A stretch of DNA of 64,000 nucleotides from Oscillospiraceae bacterium. GTDB lineage: Bacteria > Bacillota > Clostridia > Oscillospirales > Oscillospiraceae. The stretch is taken from NCBI GenBank assembly GCA_017516925.1, contig JAFXAQ010000036.1, forward strand, positions 1 to 64,000. The letters run 5' to 3'. Each line of letters starts with the position of its first letter. The stretch's first letter is position 1. Positions 25,974 to 33,321 of this stretch are shown here, piece by piece. The translations under genes and the position numbers were made by a program. The notes beneath the pieces are model-generated. The model was not told the origin of the DNA and did no database searches. It saw only the letters and a list, made by a program, of their open reading frames with translations.

Positions 25974-26637
25974 AATCCAGTATCGCTTCGAGTTTTTCCG
26001 GGTTGGTGATTTCAATAGTGCCCCGGTTCAGCTTTACCATTTCTTCCGTTTGGAAGTACCGAAGCATTCTTGTCACCACTTCTCGGGGATTTCCCAGATG
26101 ATTGCCAATTTCCTCGTGGGTGATTTTTAAGGTTAGACTTGCTTCCAGCACCGCCTCGTCCAGCAAAAACCGGGCAAGCCGCTTATCGAAGCTTTTCCAA
26201 AGCACCTGCTCCATCAGCCACATCACGTCAGAAAAACGGCTGGCCATCAGCTCATTGGTATAATTGGAAATGGGGGCAGATTCTGCCATCAGGTCCTTGT
26301 ACACCTCCGGGGGAATCACCCAGTATTCCGCCTCCTTCTCTGCCTCCACAATGATATCAAACTGGATGCTGCTGATCATACAAGCGGCAGAAAACAGGCA
26401 AATATCCCGTTCAAACAGGCGGTAAAGGGTAATTTCCCGTCCATCCTCCGAGAGGAAATAAGCACGGAACTGACCTCTGCCCACCAGCAAAAGCCCTGTG
26501 CACTGGATGCTGCCGTTGTGCACCACATCGCCCTTTTCCGCTTTGCGGAAAACTGCGCTGTGTTCCAACAACTGTTGCTGCGCACTTGTCAGCTTGCTCC
26601 AAATAGGAAAAAAATCAGAAAAGTTCACTTGCCTCAC
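25972..26637 (-). CDS. Crp/Fnr-family transcriptional regulator
   Basis: A 221-residue regulator. An N-terminal cyclic-nucleotide-binding-like barrel (residues 20-120) has no FNR-type Cys cluster. The C-terminal winged HTH is KITHEEIGNHLGNPREVVTRMLRYF. The recognition helix REVVTR has the Glu and Arg spaced as in CRP RETVGR, which read TGTGA half-sites, and TGTGA dyads are exactly what flank this gene on both sides. It probably activates trxA and trxB in response to a redox, O2 or NO cue. The effector is unknown. Confidence 0.88.
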   Translation of the reverse strand: MRQVNFSDFFPIWSKLTSAQQQLLEHSAVFRKAEKGDVVHNGSIQCTGLLLVGRGQFRAYFLSEDGREITLYRLFERDICLFSAACMISSIQFDIIVEAEKEAEYWVIPPEVYKDLMAESAPISNYTNELMASRFSDVMWLMEQVLWKSFDKRLARFLLDEAVLEASLTLKITHEEIGNHLGNPREVVTRMLRYFQTEEMVKLNRGTIEITNPEKLEAILD

Positions 26638-26681
26638 CTCTTAATACAGTATAAAATATTTTTCTTTTCCCGTCAATCCTC

Positions 26682-26723
26682 TGTGATTTTGTCACGGAAG
26701 GAATATTCATTTTCGGGTATATT
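26682..26723 (+). promoter_or_regulatory. trxB promoter with Crp/Fnr-type operator
   Basis: TGTGATTTTGTCACGGAA (26682-26699) matches the trxA operator at 15 of the 17 bases common to both. The -10 TATATT (26718-26723) starts 36 bases after the operator start, as at trxA. The operator also lies between trxB and the divergent regulator gene, whose own -10 TATACT is at 26653-26648, so it could mediate autoregulation. Confidence 0.7.
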
Positions 26724-26745
26724 AAAGAAAAAAGGAGGTAATCCT

Positions 26746-27666
26746 ATGGAGAATATGTATGATGTGATTATCATTGGCGGTGGCCCCGGCGGCTACAGTG
26801 CAGCGCTATACGCAACCCGGGCTGGTCTGGATACCTTGGTTATCGAAAAATTATCTGCCGGCGGTCAGATGACCCAAACCACGCAAATTGACAACTATCC
26901 CGGCTTCGACCAGGGAATTGACGGCTTTGAACTGGGAGTAAAAATGAAAGCCGGTGCAGAACGTTTCGGCGCAAAGACCAAGCTTGCAGAGGTTTTGTCT
27001 GTCCGGCTGGAGGGACAAGTCAAAGAAATTGAAACCAGCGACGGAAGGTTTCTGGCAAAGGCTGTCATTATCGCCACCGGCGCCGGGCACAGACATTTGG
27101 GGATCCCCACCGAAGCGCAGTTTGCAGGTCGGGGCGTTGCCTACTGCGCCGCTTGCGACGGAATGTTCTACCGGAATAAAACCGTTGCCGTCATCGGCGG
27201 CGGCAACTCTGCAGTTGCAGACGCCATTTTGCTTTCCCGGATTTGCAAGGAGGTCATCCTCATCCACCGCAGAGATACCCTCCGGGCAACCAAAATCTAC
27301 CACGACCAGCTGAAAAACGCAGAAAACGTCACCTTCCGCTGGAATTCGGTGGTCACGGAATTTTTAGGCGGTGACCGCATTTCCGGTCTAAAAATTCAAA
27401 ATGTCGCTACCGGTCAGGAAGCCCGGCTCAATGTGGACGGCGTGTTTGTCAGCATTGGGCGAAACCCGGTGACAAAGCTGTTTGAAGGGCAAGTCGCATT
27501 GGACAAAAACGGCTATATCATTGCGGGCGAGGACACGAAAACCAATCTTGCCGGTGTCTTTGCCATAGGCGACGTCCGCACAAAAGCGCTGCGTCAGGTA
27601 GTCACTGCCGCTGCCGACGGCGCCACTGCTGTCCACTACGTTGAAGAGTACCTGGCAACCCTTTAA
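26746..27666 (+). CDS. trxB: Thioredoxin reductase (FAD/NAD(P)H-dependent)
   Basis: A 306-residue flavoprotein. DVIIIGGGPGGYSAALYATRAG is the FAD motif (residues 5-26). The redox-active pair is CAAC within VAYCAACDGMFY (~residue 135). VAVIGGGNSAVADAI is the nucleotide-binding Rossmann motif, and GVFAIGDVR the C-terminal FAD motif. CAAC rather than the more common CATC is seen in some clostridial enzymes. The start follows AAAGGAGG. Confidence 0.94.
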   Translation: MENMYDVIIIGGGPGGYSAALYATRAGLDTLVIEKLSAGGQMTQTTQIDNYPGFDQGIDGFELGVKMKAGAERFGAKTKLAEVLSVRLEGQVKEIETSDGRFLAKAVIIATGAGHRHLGIPTEAQFAGRGVAYCAACDGMFYRNKTVAVIGGGNSAVADAILLSRICKEVILIHRRDTLRATKIYHDQLKNAENVTFRWNSVVTEFLGGDRISGLKIQNVATGQEARLNVDGVFVSIGRNPVTKLFEGQVALDKNGYIIAGEDTKTNLAGVFAIGDVRTKALRQVVTAAADGATAVHYVEEYLATL

Positions 27667-27725
27667 GGGGTAAAAAGAATGCCTACCGGGCCACCGTCGC
27701 AAGGAAAGGGAATCTCCCACGACCT

Positions 27726-27751
27726 AAAAACAGTCCACCGGACTGTTTTTT
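27726..27751. terminator. Intrinsic terminator after trxB
   Basis: Stem AAAAACAGTCC with its complement GGACTGTTTTT, loop ACC, then TTTTTT. Confidence 0.7.
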
Positions 27752-27777
27752 AACGGTCTTTCGATTCCCGTACGGAC

Positions 27778-27813
27778 AAAAAAGACACACACCAAATGGT
27801 GTGTGTCTTTTTT
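27778..27813. terminator. Terminator of the tRNA-Met/tRNA-Glu transcript
   Basis: A 17-bp perfect stem (AAAAAAGACACACACCA with its complement) abutting the CCA of tRNA-Glu. Read on the minus strand it ends in a long U-run. Confidence 0.8.
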
Positions 27814-27887
27814 GGTGACCCGTACGGGAATCGAACCCATGTTACCGCCGTGAAAGGGCGGTGTCTTAACCGCTTGACCAACGGGCC
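27813..27887 (-). tRNA. tRNA-Glu (UUC)
   Basis: A 75-nt cloverleaf. Acceptor GGCCCGT pairs with ACGGGTC, anticodon loop CTTTCAC within CCGCC/GGCGG, T loop GTTCGATTC, and an encoded CCA end. All stems form. Confidence 0.97.
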
Positions 27888-27963
27888 TGGTAGCGGCGAC
27901 CTGACTTGAACAGGTGACATACCGGGTATGAACCGGGTACTCTACCAACTGAGTTACGCCGCC
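27888..27963 (-). tRNA. tRNA-Met (CAU), elongator type
   Basis: A 76-nt cloverleaf. Acceptor GGCGGCG with CGCCGCT, anticodon loop TTCATAC, T arm ACCTG-TTCAAGT-CAGGT and encoded CCA. The acceptor matches elongator tRNA-Met of Firmicutes; tRNA-Ile2 cannot be fully excluded. Its last A touches the first base of tRNA-Glu, with no spacer. Confidence 0.93.
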
Positions 27964-28082
27964 ATATTGGCTTTTGCTGAAATTCAGCTTTGTTATTATA
28001 TCCACCAAGCGGTGGTTTGTCAAGAGAAAAGTTGGTATTTTTCAAGTTTTTTTCGGGAAAGCTGAACCCGAGGTGATTTCCT

Positions 28083-28457
28083 TTGGAAATTTGGAAGAAA
28101 TGCTGGCTGTTTGGTTTCGGCGGCAGTGCCTATATGGGATTGGAGTTTTTGTGGCGGGGCTGGAGCCACTACAGTATGTTTCTGGCAGGGGGAACCTGCT
28201 TTTTGCTGCTGGGAAAGCTGGGTCAGGTGTCCAGAAATTTCTTTACCCGGGCTTTTGTGGGGGCAGGAATTATTACCGGGGTGGAATTTTTGGCGGGGCT
28301 TTTGGTGAACCGGCGGTATACGGTTTGGGATTACCGGCACATGCCCCTGAATGTGAAAGGACAGATTTGCCTGCCCTTTTGCCTTTTGTGGGCGCCCATC
28401 AGCCTTGGGGCAATCATACTCTATGCATTTTTAGACAAAAAAATACTGCCGGATTAA
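28083..28457 (+). CDS. Small four-helix membrane protein, putative ABC-transporter type IV (CmpB-like) family
   Basis: A 124-residue polytopic protein. GAGIITGVEFLAGLLVNRR and VWDYRHMPLNVKGQICLPF (Trp-Asp-Tyr and GQICL) match a clostridial family annotated as putative ABC transporter permease. No ATPase partner is nearby and transport is unproven. Start is the TTG at 28083, preceded by GAGGTGA at seven bases. The stop codon lies in the loop of its terminator hairpin. Confidence 0.7.
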   Translation: MEIWKKCWLFGFGGSAYMGLEFLWRGWSHYSMFLAGGTCFLLLGKLGQVSRNFFTRAFVGAGIITGVEFLAGLLVNRRYTVWDYRHMPLNVKGQICLPFCLLWAPISLGAIILYAFLDKKILPD

Positions 28458-28469
28458 CCGGCAGTATTT
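28441..28469. terminator. Intrinsic terminator (bidirectional)
   Basis: Stem AAATACTGCCGG with its complement around ATTAA, then TTTTTT-like tail. Read on the minus strand it directly follows post-stop element copy 1. Confidence 0.8.
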
Positions 28470-28473
28470 TTTG

Positions 28474-28699
28474 CAGAGGTCAGAGAAACGCCAAAGACAA
28501 ACAACTCGAACCTGTAGGCGTACATAGGTACGGTAAGGTTCGAGTTGTGAAGTAAGTCAAAACATCTTGCGCCAGCAAGTTTTTTGGCCCCTTCTCCGTT
28601 AGAGGGGACGGAAGACCCGTCCCCTACAACCGATAATGGAGGCTTTTTTATCTCAATATGTTTCTGTTTTGACGGTTTGGTGTTTCTATGACTCTCTGA
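28474..28699 (-). ncRNA. Post-stop structured element A, copy 1 (after uracil permease)
   Basis: In the sense of the permease gene, the element begins about three bases after its TAA. Outer stem P1 pairs the segment at 28699-28677 with 28474-28495. P3 is GTCAAAACA with TGTTTTGAC. Hairpin P2 is CAACTCGAACCT with AGGTTCGAGTTG, capped by CGTACC-TAT-GTACG. The P3 loop holds a palindromic insert (GGGGACGG/CCGTCCCC) and CTTGC-TGGC-GCAAG. A terminator follows directly. Compared with copies 2-4 the stems are different sequences but still pair. Confidence 0.65.
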
Positions 28700-28702
28700 G
28701 GA

Positions 28703-30022
28703 TTATTCGTCCTTAGCCTTGGAGACCAGCAGGTTGACGATGATGCCCAAAATCAGGGCGCAGGCGATGGAGGTCAAAGTCACCTTGCCGAAGGTCAGGG
28801 ACAGACCGCCGATGCCGGCGATGAGGATTACAGCAACCACGAACAGGTTCTTGTTGTTGTTCAGGTCTACCTTCTGAATCATCTTCAGACCGGAGCAGGC
28901 GATGAAGCCGTACAGGGTCATACATACGCCGCCCATCACGCAGTTGGGGATGGAGGCCAGGAAGGTGATGAAAGGACCGAAGAAGGAAATGATCATACAC
29001 AGGATCGCTGCGGTGGTGATGGTTACCACGGAAGCGTTCTTGGTGATTGCCACGCAGCCAACGGACTCGCCGTAGGTGGTGTTGGGGCAGCCGCCGAAGA
29101 TCGCGCCGGCGATGGAGCCAACGCCGTCACCCAGCAGGGTGTTGTGCAGACCGGGGTTCTCCAGCAGGTTTTCATCAATGATAGAAGACAGGTTCTTGTG
29201 GTCAGCCAGGTGCTCAGCGAAGACCACGAATGCCACAGGAATGTAGGCAACCGCAACCGTTGCGATATAGGTAGCATCAATCTCCTTGAAGCCCTTGAAC
29301 GCCTCAATGAAGGTGAACTCGGGAATTGCAAAAATCTTCAGATTTGCAAAAGCGGAGAAGTCGATAACCTTCAGAGCATCGTTGCCGGAAACAGTGCCGA
29401 TAACGGTGAAGATGGTAGCGACCACATAGCCCACCAGGATACCCAGCACGAAGGGGATCAGCTTCATCATCTTCTTGCCGTAAACAGAGAACAGAACGAT
29501 GGCAATCAGGGTCACCAGACCGCAAATCAAAGCCACATAGGGGCTGCAGCCGGCGACACGACCGGTGGTCAGGTCGCCCACAGCATTGCCTGCAAGGCTC
29601 AAGCCAATGATGGCCACAGTGGGTCCAATTACAGCAGCGGGCATCAGCTTGTCAATCCACTTAACGCCGGCAAGCTTAACCACCAAAGCGATGACTACAT
29701 ACACCAGACCTGCGAACACAGCGCCCAACAGGATACCGGCAAAACCGGCAGAGCCGGAAGCCGCGCCGGCAAAGGCGGCACCCATAGAGCCCAGGAATGC
29801 GAAGGAAGAGCCCAGGAACACGGGGCTGCGGAAGCGGGTGAAGAGCTGGTATACGATGGTGCCGACACCGGCGCCGAACAGAGCAGCAGCTTGGCTCATA
29901 CCGTTGCCGATGATTGCGGGAACTGCGATGGTAGCTGCCAGGATTGCCAGAACCTGCTGGAATGCGAAGATCAGCATCTGGCCGAATTTGGGTTTGTCTT
30001 TAATGCCATAGATCAAATTCAT
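28703..30022 (-). CDS. uraA: Uracil/xanthine permease (NCS2 family)
   Basis: A 439-residue polytopic NCS2 transporter. QQVLAILAATIAVPAIIGNG is the entry helix with the family Gln. VFAEHLADHKNLSS carries the conserved Glu of the substrate site, and GGCPNTTYGESVGCVAITK is the NCS2 signature. FLASIPNCVMGGVC follows. These fit uracil uptake, in keeping with the adjacent nucleoside-salvage genes and upp at 48579. The ATG at 30022 follows GGAGG. Confidence 0.93.
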   Translation of the reverse strand: MNLIYGIKDKPKFGQMLIFAFQQVLAILAATIAVPAIIGNGMSQAAALFGAGVGTIVYQLFTRFRSPVFLGSSFAFLGSMGAAFAGAASGSAGFAGILLGAVFAGLVYVVIALVVKLAGVKWIDKLMPAAVIGPTVAIIGLSLAGNAVGDLTTGRVAGCSPYVALICGLVTLIAIVLFSVYGKKMMKLIPFVLGILVGYVVATIFTVIGTVSGNDALKVIDFSAFANLKIFAIPEFTFIEAFKGFKEIDATYIATVAVAYIPVAFVVFAEHLADHKNLSSIIDENLLENPGLHNTLLGDGVGSIAGAIFGGCPNTTYGESVGCVAITKNASVVTITTAAILCMIISFFGPFITFLASIPNCVMGGVCMTLYGFIACSGLKMIQKVDLNNNKNLFVVAVILIAGIGGLSLTFGKVTLTSIACALILGIIVNLLVSKAKDE

Positions 30023-30134
30023 TTGGGGGTTCCTCCATCTTCTTTTTATAATGAAATTGCAAAAAAAGAAGGAAAGACCGGGTAGCAAATACGCGGTTTT
30101 TCCTCCTATCTCTCGAATTTCAATTCCATTTGGA

Positions 30135-30163
30135 ATTATACACCAGTTTTCGACAAAAAGCAA
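30135..30163 (-). promoter_or_regulatory. Uracil permease promoter
   Basis: Minus-strand TTGCTT (30163-30158), 17 bases, TATAAT (30140-30135). A leader of about 110 bases follows. I see no PyrR-type anti-antiterminator or riboswitch core in it, apart from a T-rich stretch before the start. Confidence 0.6.
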
Positions 30164-30169
30164 GTACTT

Positions 30170-30559
30170 TTACAGGGAAAAATGTTCCGGTAACAGCTGC
30201 GCTAAGGTGCGGGTTTTCATTTCCCTGCCGTTTGTCAAATACACCGGAAAATCCCCGCTGCAAAACTCACTAAGCACCTGACGGCACACACCGCAGGGGG
30301 TGCAGAAATTCCGGATTTCTCCGTTTTTGCCGCCGCATACCGCCAAAGCCACAAATTCCCGGCAGCCGCTGCTGACAGCTTTCCCCACCGCCACACGCTC
30401 GGCGCAAAGGGTGGGGCTGTAGGCGGCATTTTCCACGTTGCAGCCGGTGTAGATATTGCCGTCTGCGCCTAAAAGGGCGGCGCCTACCTGAAATTCGGAA
30501 TAGGGCGCATAGGCTTTTTCCATAGCAAGCCTCGCCTGCTGTATCAGCTTCTCCTGCAT
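30170..30559 (-). CDS. cdd: Cytidine deaminase
   Basis: A 129-residue tetrameric-type zinc enzyme converting cytidine and deoxycytidine to the uridine forms. NVENAAYSPTLCAERVAVGKAV holds the Cys-Ala-Glu active site, and CTPCGVCRQVLSEF supplies the remaining zinc cysteines. Last gene of the deoC-deoD-deoB-cdd cluster, three bases after deoB. Confidence 0.96.
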   Translation of the reverse strand: MQEKLIQQARLAMEKAYAPYSEFQVGAALLGADGNIYTGCNVENAAYSPTLCAERVAVGKAVSSGCREFVALAVCGGKNGEIRNFCTPCGVCRQVLSEFCSGDFPVYLTNGREMKTRTLAQLLPEHFSL

Positions 30560-30562
30560 ATG

Positions 30563-31684
30563 CTACACCTCCAGATATTGTTTGACAGTGTCGGCCACAA
30601 AGGCAAAGCTGTCCTTTGTGCCGATATTTTGGGGCGCAATGTTCTTGCCCAGCAGCAAAAAGGGCACGTACTCCCTGGTATGGTCGGTGGTCTTGGCAAA
30701 GCCCGGGTCACAGCCGTGGTCGGCGGTGATGATGAGCGCATCTTCTTCCCCCAGGCAATCCAAAAAGCCGGGCAGCCAGGCATCAAATTCGGACAGGGCC
30801 TTGGCATAGCCGTCTATATCCCGCCGGTGCCCGTAAATCATATCAAAATCCACCAGATTTACAAAGCACAGACCGGAAAAGTCCTTTTTTGCGTAATTTA
30901 AGGTATGGTTCAAGCCGTCGGCATTGGACTTGTTATACACATATTCCGTCAGACCCTGCCCGGCAAAAATATCGTGGATTTTCCCCACACCGATGGAGGA
31001 CAGTCCTGCATTTTTCACCGTGTCCAAAAGGGTTTCCTCCGGAGGCTCCAGAGAAAAATCGTGGCGGTTTGCGGTTCTGGTGAAGCTTCCCGGAGTGCCC
31101 ACAAAGGGGCGAGCAATCACTCTGCCCACGCCGTGCTTGCCCTGTAAGATTTTCCGGGCAATGCGGCAGTATGCATACAACTGCTCCGGGGGGACAATGT
31201 CCTCATGGGCGGCAATCTGGAATACGGAATCGGCAGAGGTATACACAATCAAATCCCCGGTTTCCATATGGGCTTTTCCGTATTCTTCAATGACCGCCGT
31301 ACCGGACCAGGGAGCATTTGCCAGCACCCCCCGCCCGGTCTGCTCCCGGAAGGGCTGCAGCACCTCCTCCGGAAAGCCCTCCGGATAGGTGGGCAGCGGA
31401 TTTTGTGAAACGATGCCTGCCAGCTCCCAGTGCCCGATGGTGGTGTCCTTCCCGGCAGATTTTTCCGCCAGCCTTCCATACACCGCCGCAGGCTTTTCTG
31501 CCTTGGGCAGGCAGGTCACACCGTCAATGTTACCCAAACCGGCAGCGAGCAGATTGGGAATATGCAAATACTTTGACTTTGCGCAGGAGCGCAGGGTATT
31601 TGCCCCCTCGTCTCCAAAGGCCCTGGCATCGGGCAGCGCCCCAATGCCAAAGGAATCCAGCACAATCAAAAACACACGCTTCAT
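30563..31684 (-). CDS. deoB: Phosphopentomutase
   Basis: A ~373-residue alkaline-phosphatase-superfamily enzyme moving phosphate between C1 and C5 of (deoxy)ribose. Motifs: VFLIVLDSFGIGALPDA at the N-terminus, GKDTTIGHWELAG with the phosphorylated Thr, ADHGCDPGF and DHTREYVPFLL at the metal site. The ATG at 31684 follows AAGGAGG. Part of the deo cluster. Confidence 0.96.
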   Translation of the reverse strand: MKRVFLIVLDSFGIGALPDARAFGDEGANTLRSCAKSKYLHIPNLLAAGLGNIDGVTCLPKAEKPAAVYGRLAEKSAGKDTTIGHWELAGIVSQNPLPTYPEGFPEEVLQPFREQTGRGVLANAPWSGTAVIEEYGKAHMETGDLIVYTSADSVFQIAAHEDIVPPEQLYAYCRIARKILQGKHGVGRVIARPFVGTPGSFTRTANRHDFSLEPPEETLLDTVKNAGLSSIGVGKIHDIFAGQGLTEYVYNKSNADGLNHTLNYAKKDFSGLCFVNLVDFDMIYGHRRDIDGYAKALSEFDAWLPGFLDCLGEEDALIITADHGCDPGFAKTTDHTREYVPFLLLGKNIAPQNIGTKDSFAFVADTVKQYLEV

Positions 31685-31700
31685 AGTATCCCTCCTTGTT

Positions 31701-31744
31701 CCCTCTCCCGTCAGCTTCGCTGACACCCTCCCCCAGGGGAGGGC
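31701..31744. repeat. Short palindromic intergenic repeat
   Basis: Hairpins TCAGC-TTC-GCTGA and CCCTCCCC-CA-GGGGAGGG sit between deoB and deoD. This is a compact member of the CTCCC/GAGGG family. Lacking a U-run on the minus strand, it need not terminate the operon but could shape mRNA stability between the genes. Confidence 0.6.
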
Positions 31745-31747
31745 ATT

Positions 31748-32491
31748 TTAGCTTTCCATAGCTACGGCGACGTCCAGGGCGACCTGCATCATTGCGGTAA
31801 AGGCAGTCTGGCGTTCCTGAGAGGTGGTTTCCTCGCCGGTGAGGATATGGTCAGAGATGGTGCAGATACACAGGGCACGCTTGCCGTACCGGGCGGCATT
31901 CATATACAGGGCTGCCGCCTCCATTTCCAGCGCCAGCACACCCATTTTCTTCAACGCGTACACGCTGTCAAGCCCCTCCGGTACCCCCTCGTGGTCGCCG
32001 TAAAAGGTATCAGAGGAATTGATATTGCCTACGTGGTAACGCACGCCCAGATTTTTCGCCGCTGCCACCGCTTTTTCCAGCAGTTCATAAGAGCAGATGG
32101 GGGCAAAGGTGCCGGGGAGGTGGAACTGATGGGCGAAATTGGAATCGGTGCAGGCGCCCTGCCCCAGCACCAAATCATACAGCTTTACCTGCTCCTGAAT
32201 GGCGCCGGCAGAGCCCACCCGGATAATGTTTTCCACACCGTAGCCGTTGAACAGCTCGTGGGAATAAATGCCCATGGCGGGCATCCCCATTCCGGTTGCC
32301 ATCACGGACACCCGGACACCCTTGTAGGTGCCGGTGTAGCCCTGCACGCCCCGGACATTGTTCACCAGAACCGGGTTCTCCAGAAAGTTTTCCGCAATAA
32401 ATTTTGACCGTAAGGGGTCCCCGGGCATCAGCACCGTCTTGCCGAAGTCACCGGGCTTTGCGCTGATATGGGGTGTTGGGGTAGTTAACAT
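31748..32491 (-). CDS. deoD: Purine-nucleoside phosphorylase, DeoD type
   Basis: A 247-residue enzyme of the hexameric NP-I family, splitting purine nucleosides to base and (deoxy)ribose-1-phosphate. VLMPGDPLRSKFIAE carries the phosphate loop, ATGMGMPAMGIYSHEL and RVGSAGAIQ the catalytic core, and LALEMEAAALY the ribose-site Glu. TISDHILTGEETTSQER near the end is DeoD-specific. Confidence 0.96.
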   Translation of the reverse strand: MLTTPTPHISAKPGDFGKTVLMPGDPLRSKFIAENFLENPVLVNNVRGVQGYTGTYKGVRVSVMATGMGMPAMGIYSHELFNGYGVENIIRVGSAGAIQEQVKLYDLVLGQGACTDSNFAHQFHLPGTFAPICSYELLEKAVAAAKNLGVRYHVGNINSSDTFYGDHEGVPEGLDSVYALKKMGVLALEMEAAALYMNAARYGKRALCICTISDHILTGEETTSQERQTAFTAMMQVALDVAVAMES

Positions 32492-32503
32492 AACATCTCC
32501 TCC

Positions 32504-33169
32504 TTAATAGCCGGTGCCGTTCATTCCCTTGGCGATTTTGACGATTCGGGAGGTGCCCAGGCGGTCTGCGCCCAGGGCAATGAACTTCTCCGCATCCTCC
32601 AGCGAGGAAATGCCACCGGCGGCTTTGATTTTTACATGCTTGCCCACGTGTTTTGCAAACAGCGCCACGTCTTCAAAGGTGGCACCGGCAGCAGAAAAGC
32701 CAGTGGAGGTCTTGATATAGTCTGCCCCGGCTTCCGTCACCACGTGGCACATTTGGATTTTTTCTTCCTCTGTCAGCAGGCAGGTTTCAATGATGACCTT
32801 TAAGATTTTGCCCCGGCAATGGGCTTTGATTTGGCGGATTTCTTCCGTCAGGTCTTCCCACCTGCTATCCTTGACCCAGCCGATATTGATGACCATATCC
32901 ACCTCGTCTGCGCCGTTTTCCACAGCGTCATTTGCCATAAAGCACTTGGCGGCTGTGGTGGCATAGCCGTTGGGAAAGCCAATCACCGTACAAACGGCAA
33001 GCCGTTCCCCCACGTATTCCTTCGCCTGTTTGACATAGCTTGCCGGGATGCACACCGAGGCGGTGTTGTATTTGATACCGTCGTCGCAAATTGCCTTGAT
33101 TTCCGCCCAGGTGGCGGTCTGGCTCAGCAGCGTATGGTCACAGCGTTTTAAAATTTCGGAAAGCTCCAT
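32504..33169 (-). CDS. deoC: Deoxyribose-phosphate aldolase
   Basis: A 221-residue class I aldolase cleaving deoxyribose-5-phosphate to glyceraldehyde-3-phosphate and acetaldehyde. [14 protein letters not shown] and [14 protein letters not shown] hold the catalytic Lys (KTSTGF), and [14 protein letters not shown] the second Lys. The ATG at 33169 follows AAAGGAG. First gene of the salvage cluster. Confidence 0.96.
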   Translation of the reverse strand: MELSEILKRCDHTLLSQTATWAEIKAICDDGIKYNTASVCIPASYVKQAKEYVGERLAVCTVIGFPNGYATTAAKCFMANDAVENGADEVDMVINIGWVKDSRWEDLTEEIRQIKAHCRGKILKVIIETCLLTEEEKIQMCHVVTEAGADYIKTSTGFSAAGATFEDVALFAKHVGKHVKIKAAGGISSLEDAEKFIALGADRLGTSRIVKIAKGMNGTGY

Positions 33170-33190
33170 AACATCAACTCCTTTTCTTTT

Positions 33191-33219
33191 ATTATACAAA
33201 AGGAAAAACAAATATGCAA
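33191..33219 (-). promoter_or_regulatory. deoC operon promoter
   Basis: Minus-strand TTGCAT (33219-33214), 17 bases, TATAAT (33196-33191), close to the start codon. No DeoR-type operator is obvious. Confidence 0.65.
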
Positions 33220-33253
33220 GAAAAAGTCATTCCCTGCAAACCGGCAATTTGTT

Positions 33254-33309
33254 TCTCTCCCCCAGTCTTTTTGCGATACAAAAAGACAGCCCCCTCGTCA
33301 GAGGGGGCC
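33254..33309. repeat. Palindromic intergenic repeat (CTCCC/GAGGG type)
   Basis: TCTCCCCCA, then GTCTTTTTG-CGATA-CAAAAAGAC, then GCCCCCTC-GTCA-GAGGGGGC. It has the same order of parts as the repeat at 21241-21304, with a changed but still palindromic middle hairpin. Confidence 0.7.
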
Positions 33310-33321
33310 GTTTTAAGGTTT

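Noticed and set aside
30023..30163. Riboswitch or PyrR attenuator in the uracil permease leader
   Set aside because: I see no PyrR binding loop, purine aptamer core or clear terminator-antiterminator pair in the leader.
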